In this document: one piece after another, positions 36,301 through 48,395 of the stretch
How the letters are laid out: each line of letters opens with the position of its first letter
Numbering within the stretch: the stretch's first letter is position 1
From: Typha latifolia
Taxonomy: Eukaryota; Streptophyta; Magnoliopsida; Poales; Typhaceae
Assembly (NCBI GenBank): GCA_019914945.1
Contig: CM034100.1
Span: 1,129,209-1,193,208, forward strand
Direction: 5' to 3'
DNA: 64,000 bases
The notes under the pieces: generated by a model
What the model saw: the letters and a program-made list of their open reading frames with translations, nothing else
The model's database searches: none
What the model was told of the DNA's origin: nothing
Position numbers and translations under genes: made by a program

Positions 36301-39300
36301 CAAAAAGAAACATGACATCACATGGTAAAACTGACCTCAAAAGTAGTGATAGACTGATAGCCAAGAGTCCAACAAATACCAGGATAACATTGAGAAGACC
36401 ACATTCATTCACAAAATATCTCTAGAATAAACTAATTAGGCGAATACCATTCACACCCATTTCCACAAAAATTATTACTTAAGTCGTGAAATATTATAGA
36501 CCGCCCTAAGCAATCAAGCACCTCAACCCATTTATGGCCATCTATATTTGCACCTTGACCATTGTTGTAACTTTAGCCATCTAAAAAACAACTTCAAGTT
36601 CAGTTTTCTTCCCTACTGACATACTGTATTCAACTGACTTTTCTTTTTCTCAGTTTCTGAACCAACAGCTAGTTACCTTTAAAAAATTAGAACTGAAACT
36701 GACAAAGTTCACAATTTCATATGGTACAACGGAATCTGAAGGAGATAAAGAATGGAAAGTTATAACTGAAAATAAACGGTTTGTTTCCTAAATTAGAACT
36801 TGAAAATGCAAGTTCCATCTGAAGAATATTGATATCATTATCTTTACTACTCAGCGCAAGATAAATTCTCTTGTTGATCTTTTCATAAAGGAAACATAAA
36901 AACAGTAATGCAAACCTATGAAACAAAGACAATACCTCTACAATACAGTTTCAAAGAGAAACAATCAGATGACAAAAGGAAAAGAAAAGGACTTCCTTAA
37001 GAATTGACTAGAAATTTGAAATTGAACTGAAGAAATTGTAGATATGAGGGCAGGTAAGTAACCTGCTAAATGAAAATGCAAAACCAACCAACTATGCACT
37101 CAAAATCACACAGTGGTGAAACATTAATTTGTTATTTAAAAAGAATTGCAAATATTTTTGTTAAGAACTACAAGAACTAGATTAAACCACCAGAAATCTG
37201 CCTATAGATAGAGGGGGAAGGTGGATAAGAATTCTGGCCACCTCTAGATATTTTGAACTTGACACTCATGGCCTGCTATTGTTCCAATGCTATATATAAG
37301 TGATCTGCAGTAAACCAGCGAAACAATAAATGCTAAAGGGTAACTAACCTGCTTCCAAAGTGGTTTATAGATCCTCTCTTCAGCTAATTTGGACGTCATC
37401 TGCAAGCTAGGAGAAAGAAATCTCAGACTTTGAAATGTGTCATACATGAAGACCATCTATTAACAATAAATGCATATGGACCACAACTAAAGTCTTTCAC
37501 CAAATATAGCACTGTGTAAAGTCCGAGATCAAAGGTCCTACTTTCATAGTGTATAATCAAATGCATGACATTGCACTTACTTCAGAGTTAAATCCCTTTC
37601 ATATGAATAATATAACCCATGAGTTTCTTCCACAGTTCTCAATAGAGACATGAAGTATGCCTCATCTCTTTTCTGCAAAAGAGCATCTTACAGAAGCAGG
37701 TCAGTATACCAATGAATAATATGAAAGAAGACCAAGTTTATTGCCATGTATCTATGAATTTCAACATCAATCAGACTGATAAAGAAAGTACGTACTTCTT
37801 GTAAAGTTGAATTCTTTAAAGCTTCATTGCAGGACAAAAATCTCATAGATTTCACACAATAAATAGAGGAACCGTGATAAACACCAACTTCTTTTCGAGA
37901 AGTGATAACCAGTATGTATGTACCTGGCTCAAGATAAAATTTGAGTCATAAGATGAAAAAGAAGAACCCTACAGATGATTGTAAAATAAGACGATAATAT
38001 CAAGTGAAATATGACCGATGGGGAAAACCATTCGGCCAAATTTGATAGCAGTCTGCTAATTCCTTCAAATAAAAGCACTAACTTTTTTACATACCAACCT
38101 ATTCATGTTTCAAGAATCAAAGAGCTATTTACATATAGATATGATAGTACTATCCATCTCAACAGTGCAATGGAAAAACTAATTAGTTTATATACTTGCA
38201 CGATGGTAAATACCTGCAAGCAATCTTATAGTGCCAACAACACCATAAACTGTCGAAACTTTAGAAGGACTTTCACTGGTGACATCTCCTGTGATGACAG
38301 ACCAAAATAAGCATCAGGTGCACTACCAGATTCCAAGGTCGACAGTTACAAGTTAGATCATCAAGTTATATATTTTTTATTATATTTGCTTCTAGAATAG
38401 ATAAAGTAAGCGCAAGAAAATTCAATTCCAGTTTGGGAGCTCCAAAACTATAGAATTATCACAGATGTACACTTCATGCTAACCAGAAACAGAAGAATTT
38501 TAATGTCCCAGCTTGTAAAAGGAAGCACTTATGCGTGCTATAGTAGCAGCATTAATCAACAGCAGTTATATTCTTCTGGGTAATTCAGTGATTTCTTCTG
38601 CTAGTGGCCACTAGTATAAGTGGTGGCAACTCCACAGGTACACTACATCTCACTTACATGAAAGATTTACGGTGCGTGGAAAACAGAAGGCCAGAGACAC
38701 TTTAACTATTCTAGGAGAAGAAGGCCAAAGATCCCAAGATATGAAGGTTGGCAGCTCATCTGAAAACAAGGAAAGAGAAGAACTGAAAGGAAGGACTAAT
38801 ATCTACTTCTACCATTGTGAAGACTGGTTAAATAAGGAGAACCTACAACTGGAAGCGCAATTCCAGCAAAGTTTCTACAAATTCTTCCGATTTATCATCA
38901 AGTAGAATATGCCCCTAATCAACCTCCACCAACCCTAATCCTCCTCTCTACGACTAACAAGCATAAAGAAAATTTGCAAGCCCATCTTCTAACCATCCCT
39001 TAGCAGCCTACATACAACAAAATCAGAAGGTAAGATAAGCAATTCTATGCACCAAGAACAACTAAAAGAGGTCGCCTATTCGTTTACACGAATAAACGAC
39101 AACATCTTGGTCTAAATTAACAAGTAAGTCAAACAAGCAAGACCAAGAAACAAGACGGCGGAGTCCAAAAAAGTAACAAGATTCAATTCATGAATTGAAG
39201 AGGTTGTAGGAATCAACCGGATAAGGGCTGGAGAATGCCATCGGATCGATCGATCGAGAAAACGTGGGCGGGGGCGTCGGGGTCTGTCGATCGAATCACG

Positions 39301-39413
39301 TACTTGTCCGGGAACTCGCGGAGCTCCATCTCTCGGCAGCAGAAGCTTCTAGGCTTCCGGTCACCGCCATGACGATCGCCGTGCTTCGGCTCCTCCTCTT
39401 CATCCTCCCCCAT
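30357..39413 (-). CDS. SAC8: SAC-domain phosphoinositide phosphatase, SAC6/7/8 clade
   Basis: This clade removes phosphate from phosphoinositides such as PI4P and is anchored in the ER membrane, like yeast Sac1. Twenty exons give 604 residues. In transcript order they are 39413-39218, 38288-38214, 37923-37796, 37672-37581, 37406-37349, 36233-36177, 36090-36057, 35787-35707, 35558-35452, 34852-34766, 34687-34610, 34402-34338, 33555-33457, 33306-33207, 33122-33014, 32918-32846, 32749-32656, 32328-32242, 30657-30591 and 30484-30357. The phase closes at every junction. The catalytic P-loop CX5R(T) is [15 protein letters not shown] with C408 and R414. Upstream SAC motifs include [19 protein letters not shown] and [14 protein letters not shown]. 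Two C-terminal hydrophobic segments ([26 protein letters not shown]) and the ending SRPRLCGLL mark the SAC6/7/8 clade. The N-terminus ([13 protein letters not shown]) looks closest to SAC8 as I remember it. Intron 7 is U12-type. The gene shares a 256-bp promoter region with the dioxygenase at 39670. Confidence 0.92.
30658..32241 (-). other. SAC intron 18, 1.6 kb
   Basis: The longest SAC intron. It is AT-rich with a 27-base unit repeated twice in tandem at 31704-31757, and an 11-base direct repeat (CAGTTGGCATG) at 30757-30767 and 31776-31786. These suggest an old insertion, but no transposon termini were recognised. Confidence 0.5.
31704..31757. repeat. 27-base tandem duplication
   Basis: Two nearly identical 27-base units, 31704-31730 and 31731-31757, each begin with CCCTTAATGG. 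Confidence 0.85.
35788..36056 (-). other. U12-type AT-AC intron (SAC intron 7)
   Basis: On the minus strand the intron begins ATATCCTAA (36056-36048) and ends CTTAC at 35788. The U12 branch-site consensus TCCTTAAC is perfect at 35805-35798, about 10 bases from the 3' end. No GT donor fits the frame here. Joining exon 7 (36090-36057) to exon 8 (35787-35707) restores [15 protein letters not shown], as expected for the family. Confidence 0.9.
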
Positions 39414-39669
39414 TCTTGAAGTCTTCTTGGGTTCTTGAATTATGCGGTACATCAAAGGAAAGGAGTTCTATAAACCCGAGAGTTGCCGGAACGAGTCGTG
39501 GTCGTAACCGGTCGTTGGGCGTCGGTGTCAACGCAATTAATGGAAAACTAAAGTCCGACCCGTGAGTCCCAAACCAACCGGATCCGACATTAAGCGGATC
39601 CATTTGCTATAGGAAAATTCACTGTAAAATACTTCCCTTTCCATCCCCCCCCACCCCAACATCAAAGCG
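39414..39669. promoter_or_regulatory. 256-bp bidirectional promoter region
   Basis: The start codons of the SAC gene (minus, 39413) and the GA2ox-like gene (plus, 39670) are separated by only 256 bases. Both promoters and leaders must lie here or overlap the neighbouring transcription unit. No clear TATA box faces either gene. Confidence 0.6.
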
Positions 39670-40560
39670 ATGGAGTCAACAGCACTGCAACCATCTCCGA
39701 ACCCCTCATACCCACCTCTCTTCCGTATCCCCAGCCACCATACTTCTCCTCCATCACCACCATCCCCATCACACCCACCCAATATCCAAATCCCTCTACT
39801 GGACTTACACCATCTTGATTTAACCCAACTCACAACGGCATGCAAGGAGGTGGGTCTATTCCGGCTCGCCAACCACGGCGTCCCCTCGGACCTCTCAGCC
39901 CAACTCATGGATCAGGCCAAGGAGCTTCTCTCCTTATCCTTCGAGTCCAAGAAGGCTTCCCTCTCTCACCCAGTCGCATACTTTTGGGGCACCCCTGCAG
40001 TTAAGCTGAGCGTTAAGAATCTCAACTGGCTCGAAGGGTTACATGTTCCTCTCGGCCAGATTAGCTCCGGCGGTGGTGATCTCCGATTGGGTGGCTGTGT
40101 CTCCTCTCTGTCGTCGTTTATGTATGGCCTCACTTAATCTGCCCCTTTTTTCTTCCTTTTTTCATATCACCACCTAAATTTCAATATTATTGTGTAAAAG
40201 CCCCTCCCTTCATATCTATTTTGATAAATTTCTGTAGATATCTGGTGGATGAATACGGGAAGCATATGGCACGCATTGCAAGAGTTCTCTTCGATGCACT
40301 GAGAGCTGACCTCAAGCTGGATAGCGAGCAGTTGACTTCCTATCTATCCGAGTTCGATGGCACATTTCGAGTATACCGTTATCCGTGCTGCCCTGACGTC
40401 TCCAACTACTTTGGAATGGAAGCACACACGGATAGCTCAGTCCTATCCATTGTAAACCAAGACAACGTAGGTGGCTTGCAAGTTCTTCAGGATAGCGCTT
40501 GGTTCAACGTAACACCTATTCCGGATACATTTATCGTAAATCTAGGCGACATGATGCAGG

Positions 40561-40607
<47 letters not shown>

Positions 40608-40904
40608 TGTCGAATTGAGATGCTAAAGCATTAGTAATATGTTCTAATGACTTTGTTTATGCGATTATATTAGGCCATTAGTGGTGACGAGTACAAAAGC
40701 GTCGAACATAGGGTGCTTGCGAATCGGGACACTGAGAGGATATCCCTGTGCTATTTTGCGTTTCCAGTGGAGGATAGTGTGATTATTAGTTCAAACTACA
40801 AGCCATTTGCTTACAAGGATTTCAAAGCTCAAGTGCAAGAGGACATCAAGACTACTGGATCCAAGGTAGGGCTGAGGCGATTCAGGATTGGCAATTCAAG
40901 CTAG
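39670..40904 (+). CDS. 2-oxoglutarate/Fe(II) dioxygenase, gibberellin 2-oxidase (C20)-like
   Basis: C20-type GA2-oxidases hydroxylate early gibberellin precursors at C-2 and so lower active gibberellin. Exons are 39670-40121, 40238-40559 and 40674-40904, giving 334 residues. The N-terminus is a long Pro/Ser/His-rich stretch, then IQIPLLDLHHLDLTQL and LFRLANHGVP of the DIOX_N domain. The clade-like block YFWGTPAVKLSVKNLNWLEG follows, then YRYPCCPD. Iron ligands are H214 and D216 (MEAHTDSS) and H270 (SVEHRV); R280-x-S282 binds 2-oxoglutarate. The tail VQEDIKTTGSKVGLRRF resembles C20-GA2ox proteins. Intron 2 begins GTTA and passes immediately into a TA microsatellite. Other GA2ox/GA20ox-like dioxygenases of unknown substrate share these motifs, so the substrate is an inference. 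Confidence 0.8.
40562..40604. repeat. (TA)n microsatellite at the intron 2 donor
   Basis: An uninterrupted TA run begins two bases after the GT donor of intron 2 in the GA2ox-like gene. Confidence 0.95.
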
Positions 40905-41203
40905 ATCTTCGTTCTCACGTAACTATGCATTCACTGCATTACATTCTGACATTATGGGACCAAAAACAGAGAAAGAAATTCTGCAGCAATTGTTTCGAAT
41001 GTGAATTTTGCAGTTTGTTGTGCATAAATTTGGATATTATTCCTCAAACTGTAAGTTAATGACTTGCTCATTCTACTGGAATGAACCAATTCAATCGTGT
41101 ACTCTCACAATATTTATAAGTCACAATTGACAGACCATCTTATTTTTGCCTGTCATAAGTATTTCTACAACTGAGATGAAGGACCTACTGGGTATTGATC
41201 AGA

Positions 41204-42020
41204 TTAAAGGCGACTTGCTTTTCCCAATACCGCAGGTTTGAAACTCGCAATCCCAGTTATTTCTCTTGCAGTCACCAAGCTGTTTATATCATAAGTGCCT
41301 TCATATGTATAAATAGGCTCCAAATCACAGAATGCCTGCACTCACAAGAGCAAGAATTAGAAGGCATTTAATTAAGTATCTCAAGGAAAGTAACAAGTAG
41401 TTGAAATGAGTTGATATTAGAATATCAGTCTAAGGAAAAGAATTTCTTGCACCTTTGCCACAAGAAAATCAGCCAGGATTCCATTACCACCAAGTAATTC
41501 TCGACCAAGAGAAACTGTCTCCCTTGCTTTTAAAGAATTCCATGCCTAAAAATCACATTTGTGAATTTCATTTAAGGACAGAGTTGATGGAAATCAATCA
41601 CAGCAATAGTTACTGATGAAAAGAAGAAAGAAGTATTATATTAAGCTCAAATATTAGACGGACCTTCCCCAAACTAGCACGACCTGGCGTCAAATTTCCA
41701 GATTCATACAACTTGCACAGACGCCAGCCAACAAGAAGCATAGCTTGAATATTACCAAGCATGCGAACAAGCTTTTCTTGGTTAAGCTGGAATGCTGCTA
41801 ATGGAGCTCCAAACTGCTTCCTCTCTCGCAGGTACCTATTTTAGTTTATGTTTTAGGATATACATACATACTGTAGAGATTAGATATATCTAAAAGAGAA
41901 ATGATTATATACCGATGGCATATATCAAACACTCCCATCGATATGCCAATAGGTTGCCATGCAACCATAATGCGTGAAACAGCAAGAACCTGCTTCAAGC
42001 AAAGAAAAAACAGATTACAC

Positions 42021-42104
<84 letters not shown>

Positions 42105-45058
42105 CTAACAACAAATGGTTTGCATTCTAAAATGGTTATCTTCTGCCCACCTTAGAACAAACAGATCATAAATCACAATACCTTATTTGTATCCTGAAAG
42201 GAACTGACTCCTGATAATCTATCTTCGTCGGGAACGAAGACTTTCCTTAACACAATATCACCATTCTGAACAATCCTCAGGCCAATTTTGTTCTCAATCT
42301 TTGTGGCTTTTAATCCAGGAGAGCTTTTCTTCACAATAAATCTTCAAATAAAGAATAATAATACCTTGTCAATTTTCACTGCTTCTTTATATTCTAAAAC
42401 AAATTTAACTCTGAATTTATTTCCATGAACATTCATCAATCCAGCTCTGTTCTGTCAATGAAGCAGGTATTGTAGTGGATGTTGTACAATAAAGCTCACG
42501 AGCATTAGAAACTAGGATATCTGCTTACCCATTTATCTGGTTTGTGCTTGTGTTCCGAGCAAAAACAACAAGAACATCTGCAAAGGTACTGTTTCCTATC
42601 CAGCGCTTTTGGCCATCTAACAACCAACCTCCTGTGACCTGCTCTACGAAATGATATGATGTATTGCAACATTAAGCTTTCAATATTTCCACAGAAAAGA
42701 AATAAGGTCTACTAGCAGAACAGTTTTGAATGTTTTGCAGTACAACTTGCTTTGATTTGTCAACATCTATACTTGATTATCAAACCTTTGTTGCTGTGGT
42801 TTTCAAAGAGCTAGCATCACTTCCATAATCCGGCTCAGTCAAGGCCTATAAGATATAAATTGTCTGGTCAGATAAATCCTCCTAAACAGACATCAAATTT
42901 GTAACATTGACTTACCCAACAAGCAACAGTATGAAATTGTGCTAATGATGGTAAGTACTTCTGCTTTTGTTCTTCTGATCCACATAGTGCTACTCTTAAC
43001 AAAAAGGAGCAAAAAAGAAAAGATGGAGATCAGTTCTTGAAAACTGCAACTAAACATTATTGCATAATTAAAGCTGAAGTATCATATAGTGAAAAGAAAC
43101 TTCAAGATTTACCAATTGTAAGCATTGCCAGAGAAGAATGCACCAAAACAAATGTGGAACAGCTTGCATCAACTCGGGCAATTTCTGCTGCAGCCATAGC
43201 ACTTCCGGTGATCGACAGCCCCGGGCATCCATAACCCTAACATGGAAGATGATTACAATATCTTAGAGAGCACAATTAAAACTCAGCCAAATAGTTTGCA
43301 GATGAGCAGAGATGAGCCAAGCCACTTTTCATTCTCTTTTCCTCTCTTACAGGGCCTTGGCAAATTCGAGCAAGCTCGAGCTCTAAATTTTGTATTCATG
43401 TATTTTGCTATTTAAACCGAGCTAGGCCTTATGAATTGAGCCTATAAGAATTTCAAGCAAACTTGTGCAAGAACTCATTTGTTTATGAGTCGAGCAGTAC
43501 CTTAATTGTCCCTCCAGCAACTCCCAAACCGGCCAATTTAGGAATAACATGAAAAGGAAACTCTGCTTTCTCCCAGTACTACACACAAAAATTAAGGAGT
43601 CATAGTATCAAGACCAGAAAAGATCTACATATTATGCCCAGAAAAGATATTACTAAGATCAGCTAACCAAGGAATATTAGAATTGCATCTTATATACCTT
43701 AATCAATGCTCTATGCTCAAAATCTCATCTAACCTACATTTTTTGAAAGTTAAGTTCACAGAAAGTTTCATGGCATATATGTTTACTATCATATGCATGA
43801 CTCAGAAGCATGTTCATATGACTGATTTATTTGGGTTAAGAAAGTTCCAATGAAGCAAAAAGACAGAAGACTGAGAGTTAAAAGCAACACCACATGAAAA
43901 TGTTTTTGAGGTTATACATGATCAAAATAAGGCCAAAAGGAAACTTCCTTGTAACAAATAAAATTATAACTGCAATTGGTTATAGATAGCGGCATGTATA
44001 ATAAGTATAATTCCACTACAACCAAATATATTTAAAGCAACTTTGCTCCCACATCATCAGAAGAAGATGCCAATTATTGTTTAAGCTGTCTACTTCATAG
44101 TCTAACAAAAGTGAGGCCAATGACTATACATACAACAATGCATCCTATGCAACTTCCACATGACTTCCACCTCTATGGCCTCCAAGCCATACAGCTTACA
44201 ATGTCTAGAAATGTTAAGTAGATATACCCCTGCCATTATTGGAGCAACTTCTTTCTCCATAACCTCTCGAACTTTCTTCCGCAAGGTCCTTTCTTCAGCA
44301 TTCAGCAAATCATCAAACTGATAGTAGTCTGATACTGCAATTGATACAAGAATTTATGCCGTTTGAGTTTGACTGCTCAGTTTAGTTTTATATACGGGAA
44401 AATACCATATACACGGAAAAAAAAAATCTTCCATTTGATCCTATCCCAATATATGGGATAACTCCAGTACATTGTCATCCTATTCCACATCATAGTTAAT
44501 TGCAATGCCTTAAAAAAATAAAAGTTCGCAGTAAACAGATATAATTATTATGTATATATATAAATTTTTTAATATATTTATCATATGAGTTACTAAATAA
44601 CTTCCCCACCCGCCCCCAACCCCCCCGGGGGAAAAATCTCCTGGCTCTGTCACTGATCGGATACCATCTATACAACCTAATCTTAATGTCAGAAGAAAAC
44701 TGAAAAAAAAAAAAAACAATCCGTCCCCAAATACATGTAAAGTTGTTGAGCATCACAGATGAAAGACAGAAATTTGGAACACGAACCATCAAAATAATTT
44801 CATCTTTTTGATGTACCGAATCTAACAGAACCACAAATCAAACCTGGAGGGGGGAAAATTGACGCCGGTGTTGCCTGAGGAAACGCAACGGAGATATCCA
44901 GCGGCTGGAGTCCATCGCCATGTGAATCATCTGTCCGATCTTTCGAACGATCACATGAAACATTAGGCATGCAAGAAAACTAAGCTTGCAAGTTAAACAA
45001 CAAAGGGGTTAATCATAAAAAATAGAGCTTAACCTTGGTTGTGCGATGAAGAGGCCAT
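41204..45058 (-). CDS. ACX4: Acyl-CoA oxidase 4, peroxisomal (short-chain)
   Basis: ACX4 oxidises short-chain acyl-CoA to trans-2-enoyl-CoA with H2O2 release in peroxisomal beta-oxidation. Thirteen exons give 432 residues. In transcript order they are 45058-45034, 44930-44844, 44334-44228, 43578-43501, 43236-43113, 42989-42916, 42845-42786, 42638-42529, 42341-42182, 41989-41913, 41835-41664, 41545-41453 and 41335-41204. All phases close. Visible family blocks are [11 protein letters not shown] near the N-terminus, [27 protein letters not shown] (FAD/substrate site), [21 protein letters not shown], the catalytic-domain segment [20 protein letters not shown], and [14 protein letters not shown]. 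The C-terminus is SRL, a canonical PTS1 peroxisome signal. The gene is tail-to-tail with the GA2ox-like gene, with 299 bases between stop codons. Confidence 0.96.
42024..42100. repeat. (GA)n microsatellite, about 77 bases
   Basis: An uninterrupted GA run lies in ACX4 intron 9. On the transcribed strand it reads as CT and lies about 35 bases upstream of the exon 10 acceptor's far side, within the intron. Confidence 0.9.
43350..43500. mobile_element. Possible MITE remnant in ACX4 intron 4
   Basis: The stretch contains GAGC/GCTC-rich words such as TTCGAGCAAGCTCGAGCTC at one side and GAGTCGAGC at the other. This resembles the Leu/Arg-codon-like 'CTCGAGC' repeats common in small plant transposons. 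Boundaries and family are not established. Confidence 0.25.
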
Positions 45059-46194
45059 GGCTCGAGATCGAAGAAACGATTTGAGTGACTAAGATTTCCT
45101 TTTGGAGCTTTTAGTTGCACCGGAGAAGACAGAGAGAGGGGGAGGATGCGAGAACCGAGAAGAGTAGAAATTTGAGGGGAGTTGGGCTCGGGCACGTAGT
45201 ACGGGAAACAAAGGATCGGGGTAGTTTTTAATAAAGGTCAGGGATAGGATCCTATGCAGGCATATTTGTATGAGATTCGTATAGTAACCAGGTTGCTTTA
45301 GAGATTCGGACTTCGGCCTTTACTTGCTGACGTAGCAATAAATACGGGCAACCTTTCCATAATGTGACATGTGATTACGATGCGATAAATTAGCATTGCT
45401 TTTGTAACAGCTCCTTTTTCTTTTGCTTTTAATCCTGATTTTTTTTTAAAATAATTCTTATCCAAAGAGCATCTCGGCTCCAATTGGATACGCTTAAAAA
45501 ATACTGATCTTATCAGTATTTTAAATAAAATACTTAACAGTTAAATATTTTATTTGGGACTACAATAAAATATATATTTTTCTATTTAATAAATAAATTT
45601 ATTTTGGCAACATCTCTTATTTGTGACTGCAAGCGTGCAACGAACCTTACCCTGTTTATTGACTCCATTATCGTAAGCATACGTAGACCCTTGTCCAATA
45701 ATCCGAATCGCTGCATTCCATCTCAAGAGGAGACAAAAAGAAAATTTAAAATTTAAAAAAATTTTTGATGAAGAGGTTCAAGATTAAGGGCCAGGCCAGG
45801 CCATATATTGGCCCGAGCTATGCAAGTCTTGGGCCGTAGTTCGTGCCATGAGCCCATGAGGAAGCTTGGGCTTGCAATTTCAGATCAGAAACGGGCCAAT
45901 CGGGCTAATTGATCAGCCTCAGATGAATTGTATTGAGGAGATGTCAATAGTGACAAAATATGAGCATTGCAGGATATCTAGACACAGAAATAATCATCAG
46001 GAATAGGCAGAGAAAACTAGGTCTTGCTACCTCTACAGGTTTATGAAGTAGACGAATTGAACATAAAGTGACCCAACATCCTAACATCTATTATTATGCA
46101 ACAGATCAACTGGTTCTCATTGGCCCTGCACTCCATTGAAAGTAATCTCAACTCCCTGCCTTCTTCACTTCAACATCCATCAAGCTGTTTAAGC
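45059..46194. other. Intergenic region, ACX4 promoter and MTP1 3' UTR
   Basis: ACX4 and MTP1 are both on the minus strand. The left part is the ACX4 promoter and leader; the right 150-300 bases are likely MTP1 3' UTR. The segment 45770-45900 is rich in GGCC/GGGCC words, typical of repeat-derived plant DNA. No supported gene is visible. Confidence 0.5.
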
Positions 46195-47367
46195 CTACTG
46201 GCGCTCGACTTGAATGGTAATATGGCTGATGTTATACTCTCTCCTGATATATCCTACCACCTTATCTAGCACAAGATCAGCATCTGCCTCTGGTGTGACA
46301 GTTACATGGCATGCAAGCAGGACCTTCCCCACTGTGATGGCCCAAATGTGCAGTTCGTGAACGGCGACGACACCATCCATCTCACACAGCCCCTTCTCAA
46401 GCCTGGTGGCGTCGATCTCACGTGGGGTACTCTCCATGAGAACCTCAAGTATACTCCTCAGCATCTTGATAGTGGTGACTAGTACTACCACAGAGAAGAT
46501 GAGTGTGCATATCAGATCTATGATCTTCCACTCAGGCTTGTACCATATGATGGCTCCTCCTATCATCACTCCTATGCTCTGGATGGAGTCGCCAAGCACA
46601 TGTAGGTAAGCACTATGCACATTGATATTGCGCTTCTTCTTCTTGGCAGAATTAGCAGTTGAAATGTCATGTGAATGCTTGAGCAACGGTTCGTGCCCAT
46701 CCTTGTGTTCTATACCATGTGTGTGGTCATGTTCATGGTCGTCGTCATGGTGAGAGTGGTCACTATTAGATTCACCGTGATTGTGATCATGTTCAGAGTG
46801 GCCATGACCGTGGTCATGGTCATGACCCAGCAAGACAGCCATGACTATGTTAAAAAATAAGCCAAAGGCTGCGACAGCAAACATCAAGAGGCCCTGCACC
46901 TCACCGCTGTCATAAATGATTCTTGAAATGGCTTCATAAACTAGTATGCCAGCGAGAACCCATATGAGCTGAATGGAAACTAACGCACCAAGGATCTCTA
47001 TGCGGAAGAAGCCATAAGACTGCCGAGGTGTTGCTTCCCATCCAGATGCCCAAAGAGAAAATAAAGAGATAGCAAAAGCTGCAACATCTGATAGGAGATG
47101 AGCAGCATCAGTTAATATAGCAAGGCTGTTTGCTTGAATGCCTCCAACCACTTCTATGGTCATGAATATGATGCAAAGCACAACAGCTATGAGAAGCTTC
47201 CTCATGGATGCAGCTCTCTCTTTGGCATCCTTTGAGCTGGTTTTAGAATCAGAGAAATCACAAGTGGCACCTCCACAGATCTTCCTGACACCTACTTCAG
47301 ACGCACAAGCTGGCACATCTATGTTCACTTCAATAATCTGAGATGCTGGGGAGTTTTCTCTATGCAT
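46195..47367 (-). CDS. MTP1: Metal tolerance protein 1 (ZAT), vacuolar Zn2+/H+ antiporter
   Basis: MTP1 is a cation diffusion facilitator that moves zinc into the vacuole in exchange for protons and confers zinc tolerance. The coding region is one uninterrupted exon of 390 residues, normal for the family. Six hydrophobic segments are visible (about residues 57-75, 81-104, 123-146, 158-180, 251-275 and 282-302). The zinc-site HxxxD motifs are H90/D94 in TM2 (DAAHLLSD) and H256/D260 in TM5 (HVLGD). Between TM4 and TM5 lies the signature cytosolic His-rich loop, about residues 182-233, with many HD/HG/HE pairs. The N-terminus has the plant Cys motif region ([12 protein letters not shown]). The C-terminal domain carries [12 protein letters not shown]. 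The AG acceptor of a leader intron directly precedes the ATG, which fixes the start. Confidence 0.97.
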   Translation of the reverse strand: MHRENSPASQIIEVNIDVPACASEVGVRKICGGATCDFSDSKTSSKDAKERAASMRKLLIAVVLCIIFMTIEVVGGIQANSLAILTDAAHLLSDVAAFAISLFSLWASGWEATPRQSYGFFRIEILGALVSIQLIWVLAGILVYEAISRIIYDSGEVQGLLMFAVAAFGLFFNIVMAVLLGHDHDHGHGHSEHDHNHGESNSDHSHHDDDHEHDHTHGIEHKDGHEPLLKHSHDISTANSAKKKKRNINVHSAYLHVLGDSIQSIGVMIGGAIIWYKPEWKIIDLICTLIFSVVVLVTTIKMLRSILEVLMESTPREIDATRLEKGLCEMDGVVAVHELHIWAITVGKVLLACHVTVTPEADADLVLDKVVGYIRREYNISHITIQVERQ

Positions 47368-48395
47368 CTAAAGAGCCAACCAAGTAATCAGAAATAAAAT
47401 CAATGAAAAAGGAGCCTCATAAGAACATTTATAGTTTAAACTCTTGTAATCAGGAGGTATGAATGAGGTGGAAGCATCGGCATATATGAATGAAGAAAAA
47501 TGAGTTACTCGATCTGAGAGAAGCATAGATTGTAAACAGAATGAAGAGCCACAAACGATAGTGGTAGTACAAAAAGATGTTTCATTTCCTGTAACAAAAA
47601 ATCAGGATACCAAAATCTAAATCTTAGGCTTGCCTCAATTAAAAGACTAATTATCAAATACAAGGAAATGCTAATCTCTTGCCCATTTTAAGTAAATAAT
47701 TACTGGAAAAGGTGAAGTCACATCTGTTGGACTTTTCTAATTCGATGGGGAAAAGAAGAGAACTCCTAGTTGTATACAAGGACAGCCTTTGTCTCATTAG
47801 GGTTAACAGACCCTGTGAATCCCCATTTCTCATAGAGAGATAACATAAAACTCTAAGAGGCGTTAACTTGACCCAAAACACTTTTTTTCTTTACAATGAT
47901 CCTATCACTAAATTCTTAGGGGTTAATCAGAAGGATTTCTACTAGTTAGAGAATTAAAAGAGAAAAAAATAAATCTTTTTGCACATATCCTTCCGCCATC
48001 TTACCTCCTACGAAATCCTCAGTGTCCAAGGGATCAGGATCAGAAAACTACAACTTTTTCCGACCTAGACAAAAATCTAGAAACCCAAAAAGACTTTGGT
48101 ATTGTTGGATCTTCAGATTTGGCAGAACAAACTGAGAGGAGAAACAAGAGGAAACCTATCCAACAATCCAGATTACCATTTCAAAAAACACAACTGAAAA
48201 ATTATACCATTAATCCAACAAGCAAACTACTAGGATCAAGCTTCTATAATACCATATACATACACTATTCGTCATAAAAAAAGACACCAATTTTTTCAAA
48301 GATTAATCGAACATACTACGAAACAAAATCCAGAGGGGCCGATCGAGGACATAGCGATCTAAGAAAAGATTAGCGGAGACGTTCGAAGGTCAAAC
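47368..48395 (-). other. Probable 5' UTR intron of MTP1
   Basis: On the minus strand a donor CAAG/GTTTGACC lies at 48396/48395 and a pyrimidine-containing acceptor CTCTTTAG ends at 47368, directly before the ATG. The 1-kb sequence between has no coding potential. A leader intron fits plant MTP1 genes. Transcript evidence is lacking. Confidence 0.6.

Noticed and set aside
38672..38905. A 77-codon frame in SAC intron 1 as a nested gene.
   Set aside because: It has no recognisable domain and lies within an intron bounded by well-supported SAC exons.
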